Shown piece by piece: positions 9,342 to 17,106 of a stretch of 64,000 nucleotides of DNA. Position 1 is the first letter of the stretch; the number at the start of each line of letters is the position of its first letter. The stretch is from Bacteroidetes bacterium B1(2017) (GTDB taxonomy: Bacteria; Bacteroidota; Bacteroidia; UKL13-3). The notes beneath the pieces were generated by a model. The model searched no databases. It saw only the letters and a program-made list of their open reading frames with translations, and had not been told where the DNA came from. The stretch is from assembly GCA_002256395.1 (NCBI GenBank), contig NKJG01000004.1:124001-188000 (forward strand), in the 5' to 3' direction. The position numbers were made by a program, and so were the translations under genes.

Positions 9342-9428
9342 TATTTGGTATTAATTGTTTGTGCACCTTGGTTTTCAGTGCTTAGGCTTTTGGTGTAAGT
9401 TTTGGCAATTGAAAAGAAATTAGCGGAG

Positions 9429-9436
9429 CGAAGGTA
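9429..9436 (-). promoter_or_regulatory. -7 promoter box of the cold-shock gene, with a long leader
   Basis: Minus-strand TACCTTCG resembles TAnnTTTG. Initiation just downstream would give a leader of about 84 bases, longer than for other genes here. Confidence 0.45.
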
Positions 9437-9523
9437 GGTTTATTATTTGATATTACCCGTTTTTGTCTGTTTTTCAGCGAAATGTTTGTTCAATTCACAA
9501 AACTTTGTACTTTTAAAACCTCT

Positions 9524-10030
9524 ATGAAAAAGTTTGTTTTCTATTCGCTATGCCTGTTTTTAGTGGCTTGTTCGACCACTAAACCTAAAAAACCAAAAAT
9601 GGGTTACGGCAAAATGACCTTTAATGAAGTTAGCCATGGAACCTATACCCTTGGTAAAAAAGAAACGCATGAAGCACTAAATACTCCTCTTGGAACAACT
9701 TCTACTATTAACGGCGTAACCTTAATTGCCGAAACCGATACCATTGAGGGTACATTAGGAAATGCATTTGGCGCAGAGTTCAGATTTGAATCGGATTATG
9801 ATAAAGATGTTCGGTTAATTAAGGTTTGGAATTTCCCTACAATGACCAATGAAAAAGGGGAGAGTTATACGCGTATTGAAAGTGAAGTGACCCTCAGCAC
9901 AAACTATACAAGTTTTACAACATATGAGTTTGAAAAGGATTTTGAAATTGTGCCTGGTAATTGGCGTTTACTGTTTTTTTATAAGGATAAATTAATCTAT
10001 GATAAAACTTTTTTCGTTGTAAAAAAATAA
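9524..10030 (+). CDS. Lipoprotein of unknown function
   Basis: I do not recognise the family. An upstream in-frame ATG at 9482 exists, but the ATG at 9524 starts a proper lipoprotein signal: Met-Lys-Lys, a hydrophobic run and lipobox LVAC with the Cys at residue 16. The mature part is about 150 residues, rich in Thr, Glu and Lys, and probably beta-rich. It contains no Cys beyond the lipobox. It is the first gene of a tight three-gene operon (gaps of 3 and 2 bases) with a DUF4846 protein and an M23 peptidase, all exported. That suggests a cell-envelope role but says nothing precise. Confidence 0.8.
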   Translation: MKKFVFYSLCLFLVACSTTKPKKPKMGYGKMTFNEVSHGTYTLGKKETHEALNTPLGTTSTINGVTLIAETDTIEGTLGNAFGAEFRFESDYDKDVRLIKVWNFPTMTNEKGESYTRIESEVTLSTNYTSFTTYEFEKDFEIVPGNWRLLFFYKDKLIYDKTFFVVKK

Positions 10031-10033
10031 GCT

Positions 10034-10891
10034 ATGAAATGGGCATTATTTATTTTGTTTTTCTCTTTGTTTTCGCTCTCCATAAATTGCCAAAACAACA
10101 GTGCAAATAATACTTCCCAGGCCTTACAAGTTAATGCGCAGGGCAAAACTGTTTCAAGCAGATTTAGTGCTCCAACCAATTATAAGCGTAGTACCTTTGA
10201 AGCAAATTCTTTTGAGTTTTACCTCTCGCATTTACCCTTAAAAGAAGCTGGAGCAAAGGTGCTTTATTTTGATGGTTCCATAAAACCTAATCAAGATGTT
10301 TGCGCTGCGGTGCTTGATTTAGATATTGGAAAAAGAAACCTGCAACAATGCGCCGATGCGGTTATGCGTTTACGCGCCGAATATTTATTTAAAGAAAAAA
10401 AATATGCTCAAATTCACTTCAATTTTACCAATGGGTTCAGAGCAAATTATACTGATTGGGCAAAAGGAAACAGAATTAAGGTAAGTGGAAACTCTTGCAC
10501 GCTTGAAATGGCAAAAGCTAAAGCCGATTATTCCTATGCTAATTTTAGAAAATACCTCGACTTGGTTTTTACCTATGCGGGTACTTTATCTTTAAGCAAA
10601 GAATTGCAAAAAAAAGCACTTAAGGACTTAGAAATAGGCGATGTATTTATTTATGGTGGAAGTCCCGGACATGCAGTAATAGTGATAGATGTTGCCATTT
10701 ATTCGAAAACTGGAAACAAGGTTTTTTTATTGGCTCAAAGTTATATGCCAGCTCAATCTATTCATGTTTTGGTGAACCCTAACAATTCAAAACTTTCGCC
10801 TTGGTATTCTATTGAAGAAATAGGAGAGGAGCTTAATACCCCTGAATGGACTTTTGCCAAAACAGATTTAAAGCAGTTTAAGGAAAACTAG
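10034..10891 (+). CDS. Exported DUF4846 family protein
   Basis: A 285-residue protein with a signal peptide. The DUF4846 core is recognisable: an R-F-x-x-P-x-x-Y-x-R start, SFEFYLSHLPL, a YFDGSIK segment, then LQQCADAVMRLRAEYL, and a late GDVFIYGGSPGHAVIVIDVA stretch containing a conserved-looking His. The last segment recalls NlpC/P60-like or papain-like folds, but I cannot prove this. No enzymatic activity is known to me for the family. The gene is sandwiched between a lipoprotein (3 bases upstream) and an M23 peptidase (2 bases downstream), which supports an envelope function. Confidence 0.85.
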   Translation: MKWALFILFFSLFSLSINCQNNSANNTSQALQVNAQGKTVSSRFSAPTNYKRSTFEANSFEFYLSHLPLKEAGAKVLYFDGSIKPNQDVCAAVLDLDIGKRNLQQCADAVMRLRAEYLFKEKKYAQIHFNFTNGFRANYTDWAKGNRIKVSGNSCTLEMAKAKADYSYANFRKYLDLVFTYAGTLSLSKELQKKALKDLEIGDVFIYGGSPGHAVIVIDVAIYSKTGNKVFLLAQSYMPAQSIHVLVNPNNSKLSPWYSIEEIGEELNTPEWTFAKTDLKQFKEN

Positions 10892-10893
10892 TA

Positions 10894-11628
10894 ATGAAAA
10901 GATTCCTTCAAGTTCTAATTTTCTTTATAGCAGGTAATGCGTTTGCCCAAGGAAATCTGAAACAAAAATGCGAAGAATTTAACCAGTTAAACACCTTTGT
11001 TCGAGATAGCAAAATTGAGAAAGACAAAGCAAAAGCTAGGTTCAGCACACTGCTCAACGAAATTGAAAATGAACTTAGTAAACTCTCCTTTGTATACATA
11101 GATAGTAGTTTGTATTTTCCAATGAAAGGCTATAACCTTTCTGCCGTTGGAGGTAAAAATGGCAATGGATATGTGCCGGGCAACTACTCTTATTTTGATG
11201 GAAATGCGCATACTGGTCATGCTGCCCAGGATATATTTATTAGAGACACCAACCAAGATTCAAAAGACGATTTATATACTAAGGATGTTCCCATTTTAAG
11301 CATGAGCGCAGGAGTGGTTATTGCTTGCGAACCTAATTGGGATATAAATAGTAATTTAAGAGGTGGAAAGTACATTTGGGTGTTTGATCCCCTAAATCAC
11401 TACCTTTATTATTATGCCCATCAAAAAAAAATTATAGTAAAGCCAGGAGACTGGGTAAAGGCAGGTCAAGAAATTGGATTAATGGGAAGAACAGGTAAAA
11501 ATGCCTACCAAAAGCGCTCGCCAACTCATTTGCACCTAATGGTTTTGAAACTTGATTCCAATTATATGCCTAAGCCAATAAATGCCTATCCTGTTTTAAA
11601 AATGGGCAGATTGCAGAAATGGTATTGA
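10894..11628 (+). CDS. M23 family zinc metallopeptidase (LytM type), exported
   Basis: A 244-residue protein with a signal peptide ending near FAQG, a short coiled segment, and a C-terminal M23 domain. The zinc ligands are seen: HxxxD in GHAAQD (about residue 109), and HxH in THLHL (about residue 215). The loop VKPGDWVKAGQEIG between them is typical of M23 domains. Family members cut peptide cross-bridges in peptidoglycan, or act as activators of amidases when degenerate; here the zinc ligands are intact. It is the last gene of an operon with a lipoprotein and a DUF4846 protein. Its exact substrate is inferred. Confidence 0.9.
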   Translation: MKRFLQVLIFFIAGNAFAQGNLKQKCEEFNQLNTFVRDSKIEKDKAKARFSTLLNEIENELSKLSFVYIDSSLYFPMKGYNLSAVGGKNGNGYVPGNYSYFDGNAHTGHAAQDIFIRDTNQDSKDDLYTKDVPILSMSAGVVIACEPNWDINSNLRGGKYIWVFDPLNHYLYYYAHQKKIIVKPGDWVKAGQEIGLMGRTGKNAYQKRSPTHLHLMVLKLDSNYMPKPINAYPVLKMGRLQKWY

Positions 11629-11726
11629 TATAATAAAGTATTCTTGCTCAAAAACTATAGTTCCTTACAAAAATCATTGTGTGTTCAGAAACTTTCCTTT
11701 TTCTTCGCAGCATCAAATAAAAAGAA

Positions 11727-12299
11727 ATGTTAAATCTTGTACTATTCGGACCTCCGGGAGCTGGTAAAGGCACCCAATCTGCCAAACTAATTGATACCTA
11801 CCAATTGGTTCACCTTTCAACAGGAGATATTTTTAGAGCTAATATTAAAGGTGGAACAGAATTAGGCGTATTAGCCAAAAGTTTCATCGATCAAGGTAAA
11901 TTGGTGCCAGATGAAGTTACCATTGGTATGTTGGCATCTGAGGTAAACAAGCACGCCGATCCTAAAGGATTTATCTTTGATGGTTTCCCTCGTACATCGG
12001 CTCAGGCTGCGGCTTTAGATGAGTTGTTAAGTAGCAAAGGAACTGCCATTACCATGATGTTAGCTCTTGAAGTTGAAGAAGATGAATTGCGCAAGCGTTT
12101 ATTGCTTCGTGGCAAAGATAGTGGCCGTGCCGATGATCAAGATCCTGCTATTATTCAAAATAGAATAAACGTGTATAATGCCGAAACAATGCCTGTAAAA
12201 GATTACTATTCGGCTCAAAATAAATACAAAGGAATTGATGGAATAGGCGAGATTGATACCATTTTTGAAGCCCTTTGTAAAGAAATAGAAAAAGCTTAA
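11727..12299 (+). CDS. adk: Adenylate kinase, short form
   Basis: A 190-residue enzyme converting AMP and ATP to two ADP. The P-loop GPPGAGKGTQ is at residues 8-17, the AMP-binding segment is HLSTGDIFR, and FDGFPRT carries the conserved Arg. The LID is the short type (RGKDSGRADD) rather than the long zinc-finger LID, as is normal in Bacteroidota. The next gene, obgE, lies behind a strong terminator. Confidence 0.97.
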   Translation: MLNLVLFGPPGAGKGTQSAKLIDTYQLVHLSTGDIFRANIKGGTELGVLAKSFIDQGKLVPDEVTIGMLASEVNKHADPKGFIFDGFPRTSAQAAALDELLSSKGTAITMMLALEVEEDELRKRLLLRGKDSGRADDQDPAIIQNRINVYNAETMPVKDYYSAQNKYKGIDGIGEIDTIFEALCKEIEKA

Positions 12300-12320
12300 T
12301 TCGCCTTTAAATTTTTATAC

Positions 12321-12353
12321 AAGCCCATAAAGATTATCTTTGTGGGCTTTTTT
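12321..12353 (+). terminator. Rho-independent terminator after adk
   Basis: A 14-bp stem with one G-T wobble and a short loop, followed by a run of seven T. It lies in the gap between adk and obgE. Confidence 0.9.
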
Positions 12354-12392
12354 ATGCTCAAAAGGCATTTAGGCTGAACCAATTCAATACTT

Positions 12393-13388
12393 ATGGCTGA
12401 ATCAAATTTTGTAGATTACGTAAAGATCTGTTGCAGAAGTGGCAAAGGTGGTGCCGGTTGCATGCACTTTCTCCGCGATAAACATACCGCTAAAGGTGGA
12501 CCAGATGGGGGAGATGGGGGACATGGTGGAAATATTATCTTACAAGGTAATTCAAATTTGTGGACGCTATTGCACCTTAAATATCGCAAGCACGTTATTG
12601 CTACGCCTGGTGGAAATGGTGAAAGTGGTTTAAGAAAAGGAAAAGACGGTAAAAACGAAATTGTGGAAGTTCCGCTTGGTACGGTTGCTAAAGATGCCGA
12701 AACAGGTGAAATATTATTTGAGGTAACGGAGCATGGTGAAAAGCATGTTTTATCTGCTGGGGGTAGAGGTGGCTTAGGAAATTACCATTTTAAAACTGCC
12801 GTAAATCAAGCGCCAACACACGCGCAGCCAGGCGAATCTGGAAAGGAAGAATGGCGAATATTAGAACTTAAAATATTGGCTGATGTGGGTTTAGTAGGTT
12901 TTCCTAATGCTGGTAAATCAACTTTACTTTCTGTTATAACCGCTGCCAAACCAGAAATTGCAGATTATCCTTTTACTACCTTAGTGCCGAACCTAGGTAT
13001 TGTGCCTTACCGCGATTATCAGTCGTTTGTAATGGCCGATATTCCTGGAATTATTGAAGGAGCACATGAGGGTAAAGGCTTAGGAACTCGCTTTTTACGC
13101 CATATAGAACGTAATGCTACTTTATTGTTTATGGTGCCTGCCACCAGCGAGAACATTAAAGACGAATACAATGTTCTCTTGCGTGAGCTTAAACTTTACA
13201 ACAAAGAATTAAGCGCCAAAACTAGGATACTAGCTATAACCAAATGCGATTTAGTGGATGAGGCAACTCTAAAAGATATCAAAAAGAAATTGCCAAGAGT
13301 ACCTCACGTATTTATTAGTTCGGCAGCTCAAAAAGGCTTGGAAGAATTAAAAGATAAACTTTGGGAAATGGTTAATAAAGATGCTTAG
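12393..13388 (+). CDS. obgE: Obg family GTPase
   Basis: A 331-residue GTPase of ribosome assembly and stress control. The N-terminal Obg fold (about 1-158) shows its Gly-rich segments ([21 protein letters not shown]). The G domain starts near residue 168 with G1 GFPNAGKST, then switch and G3 DIPGIIEGA, then G4 TKCD. G4 has Thr where most GTPases have Asn, which is common in Obg proteins of this phylum. There is no C-terminal OCT domain. The stop overlaps the converging asparaginase-domain gene by 4 bases. Confidence 0.96.
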   Translation: MAESNFVDYVKICCRSGKGGAGCMHFLRDKHTAKGGPDGGDGGHGGNIILQGNSNLWTLLHLKYRKHVIATPGGNGESGLRKGKDGKNEIVEVPLGTVAKDAETGEILFEVTEHGEKHVLSAGGRGGLGNYHFKTAVNQAPTHAQPGESGKEEWRILELKILADVGLVGFPNAGKSTLLSVITAAKPEIADYPFTTLVPNLGIVPYRDYQSFVMADIPGIIEGAHEGKGLGTRFLRHIERNATLLFMVPATSENIKDEYNVLLRELKLYNKELSAKTRILAITKCDLVDEATLKDIKKKLPRVPHVFISSAAQKGLEELKDKLWEMVNKDA

Positions 13389-13888
13389 GCATTTTCATTT
13401 CCATCACTTTCTTCAAATATTCCGTTTTTCTTGTCCTTGCGGCAATTATCCCAATTAAAATACCTTCCGTTCATGGCTACATAAACGCCTGCAGGAAGCG
13501 TTTGTGCAAATGCTAAAGCGCCTCCAAGGTTAAATAAACCATCGCTTGACCCAAATTTATAGGGAATCATGGCTCCAGTAATGACAATGGTTTTGTCAAT
13601 TTTTTCTTTGGCCAAATAGGCTGCCGTTTCGGTCATGGTATCTGTGCCATGGGTAATAACAATTTTATCCTCCTCACAATTATGGCAGTTTTCGGCAATA
13701 ATTTTACGGTCGGAGTCTGTCATTTCTAAACTATCAATAAGCATTAAGGTTCTAATGTTTATGGGAAGTCGGCTCCTTCCAAGTTTTAAAATTTCATGGA
13801 TATGGGTGTCTTTAAAGAACAATTGTCCGTTTAATTCGTTGTATTCTTTATCAAAAGTTCCACCTGTAACAAATAGCCTTATTTCCAT
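13385..13888 (-). CDS. Short asparaginase-domain protein (N-terminal domain only)
   Basis: A 167-residue protein holding only the N-terminal domain of type I/II L-asparaginases. The two threonine active-site motifs are present: TGGT at residues 8-11 and HGTDT at residues 80-84, followed by ITGAM. Full asparaginases are about 320-350 residues and have a second domain that completes the dimer interface and active site; it is absent here. The reading frame shows no sign of a broken downstream half, as the next gene on that side (obgE) is intact. Such stand-alone domains occur elsewhere as a small family, so this is probably a real gene with an untested activity. Confidence 0.85.
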   Translation of the reverse strand: MEIRLFVTGGTFDKEYNELNGQLFFKDTHIHEILKLGRSRLPINIRTLMLIDSLEMTDSDRKIIAENCHNCEEDKIVITHGTDTMTETAAYLAKEKIDKTIVITGAMIPYKFGSSDGLFNLGGALAFAQTLPAGVYVAMNGRYFNWDNCRKDKKNGIFEESDGNENA

Positions 13889-14041
13889 GATTATTTTTTA
13901 TTCAAAGTAAAGGTTTCATCGCAAAGGAATCAACTGCTTCGTCACCTTTTTTTTTGATGAGTAAAATCATTTCTTTATTTGGCTTAAATTTATAGTTTCG
14001 TGACTCATTGAGGGCATGGCCCAAAAACTAAATTCCACACA

Positions 14042-15892
14042 ATGACAGAAATAACAGATAAAGAGTTAGAATCCGTAGTCATTCGATTTGCCGGCGATTC
14101 CGGCGATGGAATGCAATTAACCGGAACACAGTTCACAAATGCAACCGCATTGCATGGTAACGATCTTGCAACATTTCCTGATTTCCCTGCCGAAATACGA
14201 GCCCCGTTAGGAACATTGGCAGGTGTATCTGGATTTCAAATTCATTTTGGTTCAACCCAAATTAATACACCTGGAGACCAAAGCGATGTTTTGGTGGCAA
14301 TGAATGTGGCTGCATTTAAAGTAAATATAAAAAACCTTAAAAAAGGAGGAGTAATTATTCTTAACTCTGATGGTTTTGATGCCAAAAATTTACGTTTAGC
14401 CAATGTACCAGAAGACCAAAATCCAATAAACGATGGTTCACTATCAGAATACGATGTAAAAATTGTAGATGTAACCAAAATTACCCGTGCTGCTCTTGCC
14501 GATAGTGGCATGACAACAAAGGAAATTGACCGTTGCAAAAATATGTTTGTATTGGGTTTAGTGTATTGGATGTACCATCGCCCAATTGAAAATACCTTGG
14601 AGTTTTTACGCAGCAAATTCAAAAAGAATGAAGCCGTAATGAACGCCAATATTAAGGTGTTAAATGCAGGTTGGAATTATGGTGAAACAACCGAAATGTT
14701 TGCTAACCGTTACACCGTTGCACCTGCTAAAATGGAATCTGGTGTTTACCGCGGAATTATGGGTAACCAAGCTGCTGCTTTAGGCTTAATTGCTGCTTCA
14801 GTTAAATCTGGTTTACCTTTATTTTATGGTACCTATCCAATTACACCTGCATCAGATATTTTGCATGATTTATCGAAGTACAAAAACTTTGATATTAAAA
14901 CGTATCAAGCAGAGGATGAAATTGCCGGTATATGTTCTGCTATTGGTGCCGCTTTTGGCGGTCATTTAGCTATTACAGGTTCTTCTGGCCCTGGTATTGC
15001 CCTAAAAGGCGAAGCCATTGGTTTGGCTACCATGTTAGAATTACCATTGGTAATTGTGAATGTTCAAAGAGCGGGTCCAAGTACAGGTTTACCAACCAAA
15101 ACAGAGCAAGCAGATTTAAATCAAGCGATGTATGGTAGAAATGGTGAATGTCCTTTGGTAGTATTAGCAGCTCAATCTCCATCCGATTGTTTTACTATGG
15201 CTTACGAGGCGTGTAAAATTGCTTTAAACCACATGATTCCGGTGTTTTTATTAACAGACGGATATATTGCCAATGGTGCTGAGCCTTGGAAGTTTCCTAG
15301 CTCTGCAGATCTTGAACCAATCAATGTAACGTTTGCAAAGGAAAGAGGCGAATCGGACGATAAGTTTATGCCTTATTTTAGAGACGAGAAGTTAAGCAGA
15401 CCATGGGCTATTCCTGGAACAAAAGGCTTAGAACATAGAATTGGTGGAATTGAAAAACAAAACGTAACTGGTAATATCAGCTACGATCCTGCTAACCATG
15501 AATTGATGGTGCATTTGCGTCAAGAAAAGGTAGATAAAGTAGCAGATTTTATTCCTTTACAAACCATCGATTCGGGCGAAGAATCGGGAGATTTATTGAT
15601 TTTAGGATGGGGTGGAACCTATGGCGCATTAAGAACAGCAACCGCTCAGTTAATTGCTCAAGGCTATAAAGTTTCTCATGCTCACATCAGATACATCAAT
15701 CCATTCCCTAAAAACTTAGGCGAATTATTGAGTAAATTTAAAACAGTAGTTGTACCAGAGTTAAACAATGGTCAATTAGTTAAAATTATTCGTGATAAAT
15801 ATTTTGTAGATGCCATTCCATACAATAAAATCCAAGGACTTCCATTTATGAGTCATGAAGTGGTTAGTAAAATTAAACAAATTTTAGATTAG
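14042..15892 (+). CDS. korA: 2-oxoglutarate (2-oxoacid):ferredoxin oxidoreductase, fused gamma-alpha subunit
   Basis: A 616-residue subunit with two parts. The gamma domain at the N-terminus begins IRFAGDSGDGMQLTG. The alpha (pyrimidine-binding) domain begins near residue 237 with MGNQAAALG, then YPITPASDIL and the Glu of QAEDEIAG, which activates thiamine diphosphate. With the beta subunit 7 bases downstream it forms an enzyme that oxidatively decarboxylates 2-oxoglutarate or a related oxoacid to acyl-CoA and reduces ferredoxin. This fused type is usual in Bacteroidota. Substrate choice among 2-oxoacids is inferred. Confidence 0.94.
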   Translation: MTEITDKELESVVIRFAGDSGDGMQLTGTQFTNATALHGNDLATFPDFPAEIRAPLGTLAGVSGFQIHFGSTQINTPGDQSDVLVAMNVAAFKVNIKNLKKGGVIILNSDGFDAKNLRLANVPEDQNPINDGSLSEYDVKIVDVTKITRAALADSGMTTKEIDRCKNMFVLGLVYWMYHRPIENTLEFLRSKFKKNEAVMNANIKVLNAGWNYGETTEMFANRYTVAPAKMESGVYRGIMGNQAAALGLIAASVKSGLPLFYGTYPITPASDILHDLSKYKNFDIKTYQAEDEIAGICSAIGAAFGGHLAITGSSGPGIALKGEAIGLATMLELPLVIVNVQRAGPSTGLPTKTEQADLNQAMYGRNGECPLVVLAAQSPSDCFTMAYEACKIALNHMIPVFLLTDGYIANGAEPWKFPSSADLEPINVTFAKERGESDDKFMPYFRDEKLSRPWAIPGTKGLEHRIGGIEKQNVTGNISYDPANHELMVHLRQEKVDKVADFIPLQTIDSGEESGDLLILGWGGTYGALRTATAQLIAQGYKVSHAHIRYINPFPKNLGELLSKFKTVVVPELNNGQLVKIIRDKYFVDAIPYNKIQGLPFMSHEVVSKIKQILD

Positions 15893-15899
15893 TAAAAAG

Positions 15900-16925
15900 A
15901 TGGCTGAAGTAATAGAAAAATTAAAATCAAAGGATTTCGCTTCCGATCAAGAGGTAAGATGGTGTCCTGGTTGTGGAGATTACTCCATTTTAAAACAAGT
16001 TCAAACCGTAATGCCCGATTTAGGAATACCTAAAGAGGATATCGTGTTTATCTCTGGTATTGGCTGTTCATCTAGATTTCCATATTATATGGAGACTTTT
16101 GGAATGCACTCCATTCATGGTAGAGCTAATGCAATTGCTACAGGACTTAAAGCAACCCGCCCAGACCTTTCTGTTTGGGTAATTTCTGGTGATGGCGATT
16201 CTATGAGTATTGGTGGCAATCACTTTATTCATATGTTAAGAAGAAACCCAGATATAAATTTGATGGTGTTCAACAATCAAATTTACGGTTTAACTAAAGG
16301 TCAATATTCTCCTACATCTGAACAAGGTAAGGTAACCAAATCAACTCCAATGGGGTCGATTGATTATCCTTTTAATCCAATTGCGTTAAGTTTAGGTGCT
16401 GATGGAACTTTTGTGGCTAGGTCAATGGATCGCGATCCAAAACACCTTCAAGCAATGATTCGCAGGGCATACGACCATAAAGGAACTTCATTAGTTGAAA
16501 TCTATCAAAACTGTAACGTGTTTAATGATGGTGCGTTCGAAATTTTTACTGAGAAATCAAGTAAAAAAGAACAAACACTTATGATGGAACATGGACAACC
16601 CTTAGTATTTGGTGAGAACAACGATAAGGGTATTAAACTCGATGGGTTTAAACCTATTATTGTTGATTTAAACGATACTTCTGTAAATGATTTGTGGATT
16701 CATGATGAAACTGATTTGGTAAAAGCTACCATCCTTTCTAGATTCTACGATGACCCATCTAAAGAAGGTCATTTCCCTCGTCCATTTGGCGTGTTTTATG
16801 TAAACAATGAAAAGGCCACTTTCGACGATTTATTCAATGAGCAAATAGCCTACGCCAAAGAAAAATTAGGCGCTGGCAATTTAGATAAGTTAATTGCTGG
16901 AAAAGAAACTTGGGTAGTTAACTAA
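15900..16925 (+). CDS. korB: 2-oxoglutarate (2-oxoacid):ferredoxin oxidoreductase, beta subunit
   Basis: A 341-residue thiamine-diphosphate subunit. The TPP/Mg motif GDGDSMSIGGNH is near residue 100. The Cys residues of CPGCGD, GIGCSS and NCNVFND are placed as expected for the 4Fe-4S cluster. The QIYGLTKGQYSPTS segment is typical of KorB and related beta subunits. It partners korA, seven bases upstream. A nested-hairpin terminator follows. Confidence 0.95.
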   Translation: MAEVIEKLKSKDFASDQEVRWCPGCGDYSILKQVQTVMPDLGIPKEDIVFISGIGCSSRFPYYMETFGMHSIHGRANAIATGLKATRPDLSVWVISGDGDSMSIGGNHFIHMLRRNPDINLMVFNNQIYGLTKGQYSPTSEQGKVTKSTPMGSIDYPFNPIALSLGADGTFVARSMDRDPKHLQAMIRRAYDHKGTSLVEIYQNCNVFNDGAFEIFTEKSSKKEQTLMMEHGQPLVFGENNDKGIKLDGFKPIIVDLNDTSVNDLWIHDETDLVKATILSRFYDDPSKEGHFPRPFGVFYVNNEKATFDDLFNEQIAYAKEKLGAGNLDKLIAGKETWVVN

Positions 16926-16938
16926 GTTCTTCTTCTAG

Positions 16939-17008
16939 TTTTTTTTTTTTTTTGACCACGAAGGTTTTTGATTAGTTACACCTAATCGAGAATCTTTGTG
17001 GTCTTTTT
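16939..17008 (+). terminator. korAB terminator: long T-run and nested hairpins
   Basis: A run of 15 T (16939-16953) is followed by GACCACGAAG (from 16954), which pairs with CTTTGTGGTC (to 17003) with one wobble. An inner GATTAG/CTAATC stem lies inside. Five T follow. Confidence 0.75.
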
Positions 17009-17106
17009 ATTTTACGGTTAATTATACTTTTTAAGGAAATATTATGTAAGCAAAATAGTATACTTGAATGCCTTTTTACACCTAAAGGCCACCAAAACAT
17101 TTATTT

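Noticed and set aside
9482-9523. Earlier ATG of the lipoprotein gene
   Set aside because: It adds residues before a standard Met-Lys-Lys lipoprotein signal, so the ATG at 9524 is better.
14242-14649. Minus-strand open frame of 135 codons within korA
   Set aside because: It is antisense to the well-supported korA frame and has no recognisable product.
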